Positions 37,093 through 46,581 of a stretch of DNA of 64,000 nucleotides are shown here, one piece after another. Below the pieces are notes generated by a model. The model did not search any database. It saw nothing but the letters and a program-made list of their open reading frames with translations, and was not told where the DNA came from. The translations under genes and the position numbers were made by a program. The DNA lies in NCBI RefSeq assembly GCF_008298035.1, contig NZ_CP042910.1:5471001-5535000 (forward strand), in the 5' to 3' direction. Source of the DNA: Gimesia maris (GTDB lineage Bacteria; Planctomycetota; Planctomycetia; Planctomycetales; Planctomycetaceae). How positions within the stretch are numbered: position 1 is the stretch's first letter; every line of letters starts with the position of its first letter.

Positions 37093-38409
37093 TCAGGATT
37101 TCAAACCAGTCAATGTCCCGCTACTGGAACCAAACTGGTCTGACTCGACCCCCAGTTGCTGTAACATACTGACATACAGATTGCACAAAGGCGAATTCTG
37201 CTCTCGGTTGAACGCCAGATGCTGGCCATGCCGAAAACCGCCTCCCGCCAGCAGAACAGGCAGATTGGTATTATCATGAGTATTGGCATCCCCCATATTG
37301 CTGCCATACAGAACCATGGTACTGTCCAGCAGACGCCCTGATTCGGCTTGCACTTCAGTCAGTCTCTCAAATAACTGAAGCAGAAGACTCATCTGCCGCC
37401 GATCTGCTTTTTCCAGTTGGGCCAGATGATCCGGACGCATGCCATGATGGCTGAGGGGATGATAACCCGTACTGCTTTTTTCATCCTCCTGCAGTTGAAA
37501 GACAGGGGTCGCGAAGGCATCCACCATTAATGTGACAATCCGTGTCGAATCCGACTGCAGCGCGAGCGCCGCCATCATCAGCATCTGTTCGAATTTATCA
37601 AACAGCAGACCCCGATCCACAATATCCTGTGGGAGTTGCTGGTCTACCTTCGGCTTCGGATTCTGTTCCCACTCCCCGGAGGTCACCAGTCTCTGTTCCA
37701 GTTCCCGGATCGAAGTAAAGTATTGATCGAGTCGCCTGCGATCATTCTGCCCCAGGGCCCTGCTGTACTGCTGCGTGGAATCACTGACAGCATCGAGGAT
37801 GCTCTCCCGTCGTTTCAGTGCCTGCAGCCTCTGTTTCACCTTCGCATCGCTGCCCTGAATAAACATCTTGCGAAACAGGTGCGCGGGACTGTCTTCTGCC
37901 GGCAACAGCACGCCATCCCGGGTCCACGACAGACTCCGGTTCGCTTTATCGATATTAACCCCCAGATTCAACGTAGCAAACCGTGTCTGACGTCCCAGGT
38001 GTTCAGCCGCGTATTGATCAAGTGAAATCGTATTGCGAAACCCGCTGCTCGTGGGATGCCGGGCTCCGGTCAGAAAACAGTTTTCGGTCGAATGGCCGCC
38101 TTCACACGCTGGATGGGAAAGACCACTGAAAACGGTGAAATCGTTTGCATACGTTTTCAATTCTTTCAGATAAGGCGAGAGCTGATAATCCGCGCCCGAC
38201 GTCTTCGGAAAGAACGGTCCAGGAAGTACACCCAGATTATTGGAGATCAACAGCATCCGCTGCGGCGCACTGTCTTTGCCAGCAGAAATGGGCTTTATTT
38301 GAGCCCTGCACTCCAGCACAGGCAACGCCAGCGTGACTCCCGCGCCGCGCAGAAAGTGCCGACGGGTTAACACGGATGTTGAAGTTTTGAATTGTTGATT
38401 TTTAGTCAT
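37093..38409 (-). CDS. DUF1552 family secreted protein
   Basis: The 438-residue protein has a Tat signal (LTRRHFLRGAGVTLALP). The family motifs NNLGVLPGPFFPKT near the start and LSHHGMRPDHLAQLEK toward the end are visible. DUF1552 genes are, in planctomycetes, regular partners of DUF1592-type cytochrome genes, and here the start overlaps the end of that gene by four bases. The fold resembles DUF1501 proteins; the reaction is unknown. Confidence 0.92.
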   Translation of the reverse strand: MTKNQQFKTSTSVLTRRHFLRGAGVTLALPVLECRAQIKPISAGKDSAPQRMLLISNNLGVLPGPFFPKTSGADYQLSPYLKELKTYANDFTVFSGLSHPACEGGHSTENCFLTGARHPTSSGFRNTISLDQYAAEHLGRQTRFATLNLGVNIDKANRSLSWTRDGVLLPAEDSPAHLFRKMFIQGSDAKVKQRLQALKRRESILDAVSDSTQQYSRALGQNDRRRLDQYFTSIRELEQRLVTSGEWEQNPKPKVDQQLPQDIVDRGLLFDKFEQMLMMAALALQSDSTRIVTLMVDAFATPVFQLQEDEKSSTGYHPLSHHGMRPDHLAQLEKADRRQMSLLLQLFERLTEVQAESGRLLDSTMVLYGSNMGDANTHDNTNLPVLLAGGGFRHGQHLAFNREQNSPLCNLYVSMLQQLGVESDQFGSSSGTLTGLKS

Positions 38410-41132
38410 GGAAGTTTTTTACCTCTGGTTGTCAAAGTGTTCTGAGGTTGATCTCTTCCCAGAAATATCGGGCTGCGCACCACCGCTTCCAGCAGGTCTC
38501 GTGCTCGATAACCGTTGGACCGGCATTCATTCAAAATCGCTTCCACTACAGGTCGATCAGAAAACCGGACCGGCGTCCCCGTCGCATACACAATCAGTTG
38601 CTCTACCAGGTTGCGTGCCAGTTGACGCGGTTCTGAGACGAGCAGTTGTTTGAGCTCACGAATATTTTTAAACGTGCGCCCGTCTTGCAATCGACCTTCA
38701 GAATCGGTGGGTCCGGCGACATAATAAGTAAAATCATGGCCGGCGCGATCAATGCCCGTCACTTTTTCCCCCTTGGCCAGACTGCGATAGCGGGTTCGAA
38801 ATGCTCCCATGATATCAAAGTCTTCCAACGCAAAACCCACCGGGTCAAAACGGGCATGACAGGCGGCACACGCCGGATCCTTTGTATGCCGCGCCAGTTG
38901 CTCGCGGATCGTTGTGGCGCCACGGATGTCCGGTTCGACAGCGGGAACAGTCGGCGGCGGGGGAGGCGGAGGATCACCCATAATACGTTCCATGATCCAG
39001 GCACCGCGAATCACAGGAGAAGTCGTCGTCCCGTTGGCGGTCACTTTCAAAATCGCAGCCTGAGTCAGTAATCCACCGTATAAACTGTTCTCAGGTAGAG
39101 CAACTTTCCGCACTCGTGAACCACTCACAGGCTCTAGCCCATAATGACGGGCCAGTCGATCATTCACAAAGACAAAGTCGGCGTCCACCAGAACTGTGAC
39201 AGGTAAATTATCCTCAAACATCGCTTTGACAAATGCTCGGGTTTCAGCCGCCATGGATTCAATCAGATAATCGTCAAACCGATATTCCGGATACAGGCGA
39301 CTGTCCGGTTCATCACGGCGAATGTCTTTCAGTGAAAGCCAGTGATCCGTCAGATTGACCACGAAGTTCTCCGCGGAATCAGCCGACAGTAAACGACGCG
39401 TCTGTTGATCCAGGACCTGCCCATCCAGCAGACGTCCCTGTTCAGCGAGCTGATTCAACTCGGCATCGGGTCGCGTATTCCCCAGAAAATGCGACAATCG
39501 TGAAGCGACCGCATACTGCCTTCGGGGAGAGTCAGCCCGCGGCTCCGGCAGATACAGAAACTGCCCCGAACACAGAAATGCGGTATAACTGGTGAGCAAT
39601 GCTTCTGCCAGCGGCGTACCTGCCTGAAGTTCATCTGTGACTAATTGATCGTAGATTTTAATTACAGCGTCAGACGTCGGCTCACGCTCAACCAGCCGAA
39701 TGAAACGTCGCAGCAGTTGTTTGGCATCCTGTTCCGGCTGAGTCGATATCACCTCAACGAGTAGCGTCCCTTTTTCGGCAACCCGAATCGGCAAGGTTCC
39801 GAACAACCGCTGATGCGAAGCAGGTGGCCAGCTTGCCGAGTCCAGAGGACCTGTAATTTCCAGCCATTGAAAAGCAACACCGGGATGCCCGCCATCCGGC
39901 ATCGGAGGAAAATCATAATATAAAGGCGCATTCGGAGGATTGATGGCCCGCGGAACCGGCAGTCCCAGCAGACTGTATTCGAACGTTTCATTCTGCTTGA
40001 GATGGATCGTCGTTTCATAGATTCCACCTTGTGGCTGGATATCGAAGGTCTCGCCCGTCGCGCGCACGTCCCCCGAGACATCTGCACCGGAACGTTTCCG
40101 CGCACGAAAATTCATCGCAATCGAATTCCAGGCGGGTCGAAGGCTGAAGTCCCGTAACTGCCTGACTGCGCGTGCTGAAAAACGAACGTGGTAGGCTCCC
40201 GGTTCCCTGGCTGTGAAGACATCCGGATAACCGTAATACGGCCACGAAGCAGAACGGAATATTGCCAGCTCCATCTCGGGGTCGTGTTTGTTCTCTTTCC
40301 GCATCCGGGCCAGATCTCCGCCGGACAAAGGCACCATCTGGGAATCCTTCGCATAGAACATCGCCTCACGACCACCAAAGGTTCCCGCGGTCAGAAACAT
40401 CCGCGTCGCAGGCAGACGTTGATGTTCCTGTTTCCGCGGCTGTATTCCTGAAGCGACTGCCTGACGCAATGCCTGATCTGCCGCATCGAGATACGCGTCC
40501 AACTGAATCCGGGACATGTCCAGCACTTCGGAGACTTTATTGCAATGGTGCTGCTCACGATCCTGAGGTAACAAATCGCGAATATCCAGATGCGGCAGCA
40601 ACAGCACATCGCGCAGATTCTGCTCATATTCGTCTCGCGTCAGCCGACGCAATGGGCCCCGTCCCTGCAGCGCGATCTCAGCGGCATCGGCAGTCTGCAG
40701 TGACTGAGACAATGCTTTCAGAAGAATCTCACGATCCGCCTGAGTCAGATCGCTTTGATCGGGCGGCATTTCCCCCGCGGCGATCCGGTCGTATGCCTGA
40801 ATCCAGCGCTGGCGTAGCCGCTGATTATCCAGTTTCCAGCTGAGCTGCTCTAGATTCAGCCGCCCTTCAGCCAGGTCATCATTATGACAGTCGAAGCAGG
40901 TTTTCTGCAGTAATTGTCGAATCGTGTGTTCCGGGTTTGACGCGGAACTTTCTACACCCTGCGCAAGAGCTTTGGATGAATAGATAAATAACAGGCACAG
41001 TAGCGATAAACAGACAACGAATTGACCATGCCTTCCGGCAGGACAATCGTTTGCTGGATGTTTGTGGAATGGATGTAAAATCGATATTCCCTCGCTCCGG
41101 CTTCTATTCAGAATGACTCGTGAACCCATCAA
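38406..41132 (-). CDS. Planctomycete cytochrome-type protein, DUF1587/1592/1588/1585
   Basis: The 908-residue protein has an N-terminal membrane or signal segment and a haem-binding CFDCH at residues 79-83 (PSCyt-type domain). The DUF1587/1595 region begins near LRRLTRDEYEQNLRDVL. Downstream it has the DUF1592, DUF1588 (DPACAACHARFDPVGFALED) and DUF1585 domains in the usual order; the second CxxCH may bind another haem. It probably acts as an exported electron-transfer or oxidoreductase component with DUF1552. Two ATGs (41132, 41129) overlap the upstream stop. Confidence 0.9.
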   Translation of the reverse strand: MMGSRVILNRSRSEGISILHPFHKHPANDCPAGRHGQFVVCLSLLCLLFIYSSKALAQGVESSASNPEHTIRQLLQKTCFDCHNDDLAEGRLNLEQLSWKLDNQRLRQRWIQAYDRIAAGEMPPDQSDLTQADREILLKALSQSLQTADAAEIALQGRGPLRRLTRDEYEQNLRDVLLLPHLDIRDLLPQDREQHHCNKVSEVLDMSRIQLDAYLDAADQALRQAVASGIQPRKQEHQRLPATRMFLTAGTFGGREAMFYAKDSQMVPLSGGDLARMRKENKHDPEMELAIFRSASWPYYGYPDVFTAREPGAYHVRFSARAVRQLRDFSLRPAWNSIAMNFRARKRSGADVSGDVRATGETFDIQPQGGIYETTIHLKQNETFEYSLLGLPVPRAINPPNAPLYYDFPPMPDGGHPGVAFQWLEITGPLDSASWPPASHQRLFGTLPIRVAEKGTLLVEVISTQPEQDAKQLLRRFIRLVEREPTSDAVIKIYDQLVTDELQAGTPLAEALLTSYTAFLCSGQFLYLPEPRADSPRRQYAVASRLSHFLGNTRPDAELNQLAEQGRLLDGQVLDQQTRRLLSADSAENFVVNLTDHWLSLKDIRRDEPDSRLYPEYRFDDYLIESMAAETRAFVKAMFEDNLPVTVLVDADFVFVNDRLARHYGLEPVSGSRVRKVALPENSLYGGLLTQAAILKVTANGTTTSPVIRGAWIMERIMGDPPPPPPPTVPAVEPDIRGATTIREQLARHTKDPACAACHARFDPVGFALEDFDIMGAFRTRYRSLAKGEKVTGIDRAGHDFTYYVAGPTDSEGRLQDGRTFKNIRELKQLLVSEPRQLARNLVEQLIVYATGTPVRFSDRPVVEAILNECRSNGYRARDLLEAVVRSPIFLGRDQPQNTLTTRGKKLP

Positions 41133-41539
41133 TCACTTCCCGGACTTTGAGCACTTGAGTCCAATTCGAAGTTTAACTGTACATCCTCTGCAGGTTTGAC
41201 ATCAGTGGTCAGCTGACTTTGTTCGTTATAGATCGCAGGCAGATACTGTTCGGTCTCCATAATATCGTACTTCTCATATGGTTTTCCTGTCCAGCGGGAA
41301 GCATGAATTTCAACCCGCTTCTCCCCTACCGGAACAGTGACAACATACTCACCATCCTGAATTTTCCCTTGCGCGGAATGAGTCGTGTTATCTGCGGAAA
41401 TAAAAGTAATGGTCCCCTCGGGCAGCGGCTTTCCATCTAACTTAATGAAACCACTGACTTCAGACTCATTGGAATCAGTTCCATGAAAACATCCCTCTAT
41501 TGATAGAGCTAACAATACAAAACAAAAAATCAATTTCAT
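41129..41539 (-). CDS. Small lipoprotein with carboxypeptidase-regulatory-like domain
   Basis: The 136-residue protein has a lipobox SIEGC with Cys17. The mature part reads VSGFIKLDGKPLPEGTITFI, the planctomycete lipoprotein beta-sandwich also seen at 26707-27162. Its stop overlaps the start of the large cytochrome gene by four bases, so the two are translated together. It follows a DUF1559 gene, repeating the order found near 26 kb. A role in anchoring or assembling the surface complex is an inference. Confidence 0.82.
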   Translation of the reverse strand: MKLIFCFVLLALSIEGCFHGTDSNESEVSGFIKLDGKPLPEGTITFISADNTTHSAQGKIQDGEYVVTVPVGEKRVEIHASRWTGKPYEKYDIMETEQYLPAIYNEQSQLTTDVKPAEDVQLNFELDSSAQSPGSD

Positions 41540-41629
41540 TTCTCATCTCCGGGAATTGAGAGGAAAGTTTAACCAGACGGGCTCCAGAGTGACTGCTGCT
41601 GTCCACAACAGAACTGTAACGTCACCAGA

Positions 41630-42574
41630 TTAAAATTCTCCGATCACTTCCCCACCAGCGCGGGTCCCTAAAGACTGAAAAGTAGCACGATCGATATTTT
41701 CTGAGATAAAACGGACGGCTCCATCCGCCAGTAAACCGTGCACACCACCCACATGATAGCTCCGCGCAAAAGTACGACTGTTCGCAGTACTGTCCGCTCC
41801 ACACGGCGCATGGGCGATATCAGAGCAGGCGATCAATACATCACCGACATTCGGATTCGGTGTTTCCAATGTTGTGAAAAAAGTTCCCATACACCGCGGG
41901 TTCATCAGTCGACCACGTACATCATGTTTGGATTGATCAGCAGATAAAATCAACTCACTGGCCATTAACGTCATCGACGCACCATCTGTGATGTCGCGGA
42001 GTCTGGTTCGTGAGCGTGAATAAAACAGACCATTCAACTGGGTATAACTTCCTGCAGCCCCGAAATGAGTTGATCCCGAACAGACCGCATAATTTCCATG
42101 AAACCCCTGTGATCCATTACTGGAAGGATCAGTCTGTCCATAAGTGATATTCTTTGGACCGGCAGGATCGCTGGGACACATCATCATGGGAACCACCGCA
42201 TCTTTTTTGCTCCAGTAAATGGCGCCTGTTCGTGCCGGATTCTTCTGCTCCTCCATAAAAACGTTGTACAGGGACCCCTGTTCGATATACGGCAGAATCA
42301 TGGGATACCAGCCTGTATTATCGGTCGCCGGCCGTGGGGATCCTGGCAAGTCACCATTGGTGGGATTTATCATCCCGAAAGGAAACACTTGAAATGTTTC
42401 ATGATAATTATGCATCGCCAGTCCCAGTTGCTTGAGATTGTTTTTGCACTGGCTGCGCCGGGCTGCTTCTCGTGCCTGCTGCACCGCAGGGAGTAACAGG
42501 GCAATCAAAATGGCAATAATCGCGATCACTACCAGCAGTTCAATTAATGTAAACCCTCGCGTGCGACGAAACAT
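41630..42574 (-). CDS. DUF1559 prepilin-like protein (second copy)
   Basis: From ATG 42574 the protein has 314 residues. The leader is FRRTRGFTLIELLVVIAII, followed by LLPAVQQAREAARRSQ, and the C-terminal region has the H-x9-DG motif (HVGGVHGLLADGAVRFI). It is a paralogue of the protein at 25609-26610. Here it lies between a GntR regulator gene and the lipoprotein gene, all on the minus strand, so it is likely part of the regulated cytochrome operon. Confidence 0.9.
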   Translation of the reverse strand: MFRRTRGFTLIELLVVIAIIAILIALLLPAVQQAREAARRSQCKNNLKQLGLAMHNYHETFQVFPFGMINPTNGDLPGSPRPATDNTGWYPMILPYIEQGSLYNVFMEEQKNPARTGAIYWSKKDAVVPMMMCPSDPAGPKNITYGQTDPSSNGSQGFHGNYAVCSGSTHFGAAGSYTQLNGLFYSRSRTRLRDITDGASMTLMASELILSADQSKHDVRGRLMNPRCMGTFFTTLETPNPNVGDVLIACSDIAHAPCGADSTANSRTFARSYHVGGVHGLLADGAVRFISENIDRATFQSLGTRAGGEVIGEF

Positions 42575-42703
42575 GAGCGACTCCCTTGTAAAAAAGAATA
42601 TGAACCCGGGCAATTCCTTATGAACAGAATAAAATACAGGAACTGCCTGTAGCGAAATTGATGATCTATTTGAAACGAAAATAAAATTCAGGTTGCTCAA
42701 GTT

Positions 42704-43414
42704 TTAAGTATGAATGTTTTCTGACTCAGGAATCCCATGGACAAAGATTCCTTCGACGGCGCGTTCACAGGTCGCCTGCAGATGCCGGGCCATGGCTGCG
42801 GCAGCGGCATCCTGGTCGCGGCGGAGTAAGGCTTTCAGAACCTGCAGATGTTCTTCCAGAATCTGATCGAGGTATAATTCGGAATCTTTCAGCAACACCC
42901 GCACCATATGCATCAGGCGATCATATCGATTCAGTTCTGCCTTCAGACGTTTGATCCCGGCTGCACTCACGATTGCAGTGTGCGTTCTTTTATCAATATC
43001 GGAACAGAGTACCGTCCACTGATCATTACGGGGCGCCTGCTGCAACGTCCGTGTCTCTGCTAGCAGTTGTTCGATCTCTTCCAGGTTACTGGACTCACAG
43101 GCACAGCGGGCTGACTCGACTTCCAGAATACGACGTACGTGATACATCTCTCGTATTTCCGGAATTCCGAACGGTGCGACGACCGCTCCCCGGTTGGGAA
43201 ACAGCTCTACCACGCCGATCCCGGTCAGTTCGACAATCGCCTCTCGTACCGGAGTACTGCTCACACCATATTGCTTCGCCAGATGCTGTACTTTAAGCCG
43301 GGTTCCCGCCGGGTATTCTCCCGTAAATATCGACAGCAGAATCTGACTGAAAATATCCAGCCTGAGTGAACTGACCGGTAACAATTGGCGGGAAAGGGAA
43401 GTCGTCGCGTTCAT
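42704..43414 (-). CDS. GntR-family transcriptional regulator, FCD subfamily (second copy)
   Basis: The 236-residue protein has the winged HTH (VQHLAKQYGVSSTPVREAIV) with wing FPNRGAVVAPFG, then the helical FCD domain with Asp and His candidates (SDIDKRTHTAIVSAAG, LEEHLQVLKALL). It is distinct from the GntR at 9215-9910. It heads the minus-strand run of DUF1559, lipoprotein, cytochrome and DUF1552 genes. A palindromic operator lies just upstream. The effector is unknown. Confidence 0.88.
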   Translation of the reverse strand: MNATTSLSRQLLPVSSLRLDIFSQILLSIFTGEYPAGTRLKVQHLAKQYGVSSTPVREAIVELTGIGVVELFPNRGAVVAPFGIPEIREMYHVRRILEVESARCACESSNLEEIEQLLAETRTLQQAPRNDQWTVLCSDIDKRTHTAIVSAAGIKRLKAELNRYDRLMHMVRVLLKDSELYLDQILEEHLQVLKALLRRDQDAAAAAMARHLQATCERAVEGIFVHGIPESENIHT

Positions 43415-43497
43415 AGACAGTCTCCGGAATATTCATGATGCGAGGCACCTGATCGGCAATTTGCGTTAAATCACCTCACAAACACTCACACTTTGAC

Positions 43498-43518
43498 GCA
43501 TAATGCATTATGCATAAT
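43498..43518. promoter_or_regulatory. Overlapping palindromes, likely GntR operator
   Basis: GCATAATGCATTATGC (43498-43513) is a perfect 16-base palindrome, and ATTATGCATAAT (43507-43518) is a second one that overlaps it. They lie about 85-105 bases upstream of the GntR start codon, where an autoregulatory site is expected. The rest of the gap 43415-43737 shows no gene that I can support. Confidence 0.7.
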
Positions 43519-43737
43519 ATATAATATTTAAACAAGTATTGTCAATCACTAAATGAACCAGGGGACCTCGAATAAGGCAAGGGAACCCTGACTACACCAT
43601 TTCCAGTCAGAAAATGGGAGTCAAAAGCCCATGAAAACGATCTCTGCAGCAAACTCAGCAACAGGGACCATGAAATAAAAAGCCGATAGCGAGGTCGCTT
43701 CGACTGGGACTGACAGGGAGTCAAACGTCAGGAGATT

Positions 43738-44622
43738 TCAAGCAGCCTTGGAACGGATCTCTTGAGCCGGTGTTTTCTCGGTCCCAGATTCAACCTGTAA
43801 AGTCAGCGGTGCGTGTTTTTTCTTCATCCGTTTACGACGGCCGAAACGGTGTGCCAGATCCAGCGACCAGGGAGCAATCCGTTTCAGGTAATACAAAGCA
43901 TAAGAGACCCAGCCCACCAGGCATAACCCCTGATCAGCATAAATGGCTTTAATAGTTCTCTGTGCGACCTGTTGGGGAGTGGTACAGATCCAGCGGGGAG
44001 GGATCGGTGTCTTTTTCCCTTCACGACCACAGGGTGCAGACGCGAATAACCGTGTCGTGACAGGCCCCGGACAGATGGAAGAAACTCCCAGCCCCTGGCG
44101 ACTGTATTCAGCCCGCAGGGCTTCGCTGAACCCTTGCAGAGCAAATTTACTGACCTGATAGGCACTGAATCGAGCCCCGGCGACCAGGCCACAAATACTG
44201 GAAACATTCACAATGTGTGCTTCCGGGCGATTCAGCAATAGAGGTAAAAGTTCGCGTGTGATCTGAATGGGCGCATGTAAATTAATCGCCAGCAACCAGT
44301 CCCACTGCTCTACTGACATCGTATGCGTCGGCCCGTAGAAGGCCACGCCCGCATTATTGACCAGCAGATCCAGAGTTCCCCAGGTATCAATCAGGTATTG
44401 AACCTCCGTAGAAATCTGTTCGGAATCCGTCAGATCGCAGATACGGCAGTTGACTTCCACTCCTACCAGCGAAGCTGTTTCCGCTGTATCCTTCAGACCG
44501 GCTTCATCAATGTCCCAAAGAAAGAGGTTGACTCCTTCCGCAGCCAGTTGCAGCGCGATTTCACGACCGATTCCCGATGCAGCTCCGGTGACTAATCCTT
44601 TTTTACCAAATAAATTCTGCAT
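43738..44622 (-). CDS. Short-chain dehydrogenase/reductase
   Basis: The 294-residue protein has the classical SDR motifs: TGAASGIGREIAL (cofactor loop), NNAGVAF, and the catalytic YQVSK (about residue 156), with PGPVTT following. A C-terminal extension of about 60 residues with a hydrophobic stretch and a Lys- and Arg-rich motif (RFGRRKRMKKKH) suggests membrane association. An AGAGGAG element precedes the ATG. The substrate is not evident; neighbours give no clue. Confidence 0.87.
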   Translation of the reverse strand: MQNLFGKKGLVTGAASGIGREIALQLAAEGVNLFLWDIDEAGLKDTAETASLVGVEVNCRICDLTDSEQISTEVQYLIDTWGTLDLLVNNAGVAFYGPTHTMSVEQWDWLLAINLHAPIQITRELLPLLLNRPEAHIVNVSSICGLVAGARFSAYQVSKFALQGFSEALRAEYSRQGLGVSSICPGPVTTRLFASAPCGREGKKTPIPPRWICTTPQQVAQRTIKAIYADQGLCLVGWVSYALYYLKRIAPWSLDLAHRFGRRKRMKKKHAPLTLQVESGTEKTPAQEIRSKAA

Positions 44623-44796
44623 CTTGTCTCACTCCTCTGACTGGTCTGATGGCTGCCCGCGCAGGGAGTGTATGACATCCTGTAAGATGGGTAAAGACAA
44701 TTCAAACCGTGCGAAACAGAGAAGATGTAAGTCATCTACTCACAGGGATTTCAATCGATATTGCGGAAACCGCATATTGAGAATACCTGAGACCTG

Positions 44797-45003
44797 TTAC
44801 TCATTGAGAGTCGAATCGTCTTCAATCACTTCGTGCAGTTGTTTCAACACAAAATGGGGGTCCAGATCCATCTGGCGACAGACATATTCAAGCGATTTGC
44901 CCTGGCAGGACTGGTCAATTCCCAGAGAATCCAGCACGCATTGCACTTCCGGGTATTCGATCACCCATTCTGTCACACTGGACTCCAGTCCGAGATTCGT
45001 CAT
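44797..45003 (-). CDS. Stand-alone ScdA-N / DUF542-like small protein
   Basis: This 68-residue protein reads SSVTEWVIEYPEVQCVLDSL, then GIDQSCQGKSLEYVCRQM, and ends DPHFVLKQLHEVI. The pattern of a YPE motif, then GID with a Cys-containing loop, then a second Cys resembles the DUF542 domain found at the N-terminus of the iron-sulfur repair protein ScdA/RIC. Here it occurs without the di-iron hemerythrin part. Redox or metal sensing is a guess. It lies 84 bases after the DinB-like gene on the same strand. Confidence 0.6.
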   Translation of the reverse strand: MTNLGLESSVTEWVIEYPEVQCVLDSLGIDQSCQGKSLEYVCRQMDLDPHFVLKQLHEVIEDDSTLNE

Positions 45004-45087
45004 AGCTCGCTATCCATCGAAATGCAGTTCCTTAAAGTCACACCTGAAATCATAACAGAACCGGCTCAAAATCAAACAGGAGAATCA

Positions 45088-45555
45088 TCAGACCTGCAGA
45101 GCATCACGTTTTTCCTGGATCATCTGAATATGATGGGGAATGTGGTGAGTGATTCGCTCCAATAAATTGGCGACACTCACTTCGCCATCATGCGAATGCA
45201 GTCCCGTTCGCTGGAAATGTTCTTCATTGAGGGTTTTCAGAATTCTGGACATGTTCTGACGCACGACCGTAATTAACTGCAGTTCCTCTTCCATATCCCG
45301 CTGGTCATATGCCAGACGTTCTGCAAACAGATTGTGATCGGCGCCAGGCAGCGGCGGTTGATCTTCTGCAATGATCCATTTCATTCGATCGGCGTAAACC
45401 GGCTCAAAATCAGCAATGTGACAGATTACCTGTCGCGTGGACCATTTACCGGGAATCGGTGCGGCATCCAGTTCGGCAGCAGACATGCCTTCGATAGCGC
45501 GACGCAGAGATTCCGGACCTGCCAGATATTCTTCAATGCGTGTGGAGATTTTCAT
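45088..45555 (-). CDS. DinB-like superfamily protein
   Basis: The 155-residue four-helix protein has a His in ICHIADFEPV and two His in HHIPHHIQMI near the end, matching the three-His metal site of DinB/YfiT-type proteins, and WSTRQVICHI fits the family. DinB-like proteins often use thiol cofactors such as mycothiol or bacillithiol in transfer reactions; the substrate is unknown. It may be co-transcribed with the small ScdA-N-like gene that follows it. Confidence 0.82.
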   Translation of the reverse strand: MKISTRIEEYLAGPESLRRAIEGMSAAELDAAPIPGKWSTRQVICHIADFEPVYADRMKWIIAEDQPPLPGADHNLFAERLAYDQRDMEEELQLITVVRQNMSRILKTLNEEHFQRTGLHSHDGEVSVANLLERITHHIPHHIQMIQEKRDALQV

Positions 45556-45591
45556 AATCGCTCCGAGCCAGGAGAGAGGAATGTAGAAAAC

Positions 45592-45619
45592 CCTGCCTGA
45601 CTATTTTAAGTCAGGCAGG
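45592..45619 (-). terminator. Terminator of the dioxygenase-like gene
   Basis: CCTGCCTGACT (45592-45602) and AGTCAGGCAGG (45609-45619) form a perfect eleven-base stem with a six-base loop. On the minus strand it is followed by GTTTTC, a short U-tract, so it should end transcripts coming from the gene at 45702-46460. Confidence 0.78.
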
Positions 45620-45701
45620 AGCCATGTTTTCATTATTCCGCATCAGCACCGGAACTTCAAGCGGCGATCATAGTTCACAGAACGGGACCAGAAAAACTCG
45701 C

Positions 45702-46460
45702 TTACCGGTTGCGCGAAGGACGGGGGCCGCGACCGCCGTTCGTCAATTCGGATTTGCCGATACCCCCTTTGATTGTCCCATCGGGATTCTCTTCAGCGGT
45801 TTTTCCCAGAACGATATCGAAGTTGGCTGCCAGTTCACCCAGTTTCGAATCCGGCAGCGGTTTGAAATCAACCAGAATTGATTTGCGCTGTTCCGGATTT
45901 TTAATCTGTCGGTAAACACCATCCTCTGCGTTAAGTTCATGACCGTTGATTAACAGCTGTGTGGTTAAAATCCGCTCTCCGTTCTTACTGACGGCAACAT
46001 GGATGTGAGGCGTGCGAAAGCCACGCCCCGCACGATAGGGAACCGGCTTGATGGTCCGGAAAAAATACTGCCCTTTCGAGTCAGTCATAAAGCGACCATA
46101 CCCTTGAAAGTTGCCATCACGGCCATCTTTGTTCTCACCACGCGTGTGAAGATAAGAGGCTTTATTATCCACCTGCCAGATTTCCACGAAGGCATTCCGC
46201 AGCGGCTGTCCCTTCGCATCCAGAACCTTACCACTCAGATAGGTAATTTCACCTACAGCAGGGGTGAGAGAATCGTTGATAATCAGCAAATCGTTATCGG
46301 TATCCAGCGGCATTTTGTCCGGATAAAAGGGGCCTTCGGTCATCGCAGGTGTGCGAATCAGTTCTTCCGCCATCAATCCGGGAGTGGTCAATGCCGCCAT
46401 ACTGAAGGCCGACCATTTTAGAAAGTTCCGTCGTCTAATCTCTAATATTGAGCCGCTCAT
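45702..46460 (-). CDS. Exported intradiol ring-cleavage dioxygenase-like protein
   Basis: ATG 46460 follows an AGGAA element; the product has 252 residues. A Tat-type signal is present (IRRRNFLKWSAFSMAALT). The core has the intradiol dioxygenase signature: FVEIWQVDNKASYLH, then YFFRTIKPVPYRAG, then TPHIHVAV, which supply Tyr and His ligands for Fe(III) as in protocatechuate and catechol dioxygenases. Planctomycetes often carry such exported homologues outside aromatic pathways. The C-terminus is Gly- and Arg-rich. Confidence 0.82.
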   Translation of the reverse strand: MSGSILEIRRRNFLKWSAFSMAALTTPGLMAEELIRTPAMTEGPFYPDKMPLDTDNDLLIINDSLTPAVGEITYLSGKVLDAKGQPLRNAFVEIWQVDNKASYLHTRGENKDGRDGNFQGYGRFMTDSKGQYFFRTIKPVPYRAGRGFRTPHIHVAVSKNGERILTTQLLINGHELNAEDGVYRQIKNPEQRKSILVDFKPLPDSKLGELAANFDIVLGKTAEENPDGTIKGGIGKSELTNGGRGPRPSRNR

Positions 46461-46581
46461 CACATCATTCCTGTCTGTGGTCAATGAAAACAGGTTTACC
46501 AGTAAACCATTTTATCATTAAACAACGGCCAGTGAAGATGGTTTCGCAGAAATACAGGTTTTAAATACTGATTCAGCAGAA

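Noticed and set aside
44757..44781. Hairpin ATATTGCGG/CCGCATAT after the small ScdA-N-like gene
   Set aside because: The stem has a bulge and no U-tract on either strand, so I do not call it a terminator.
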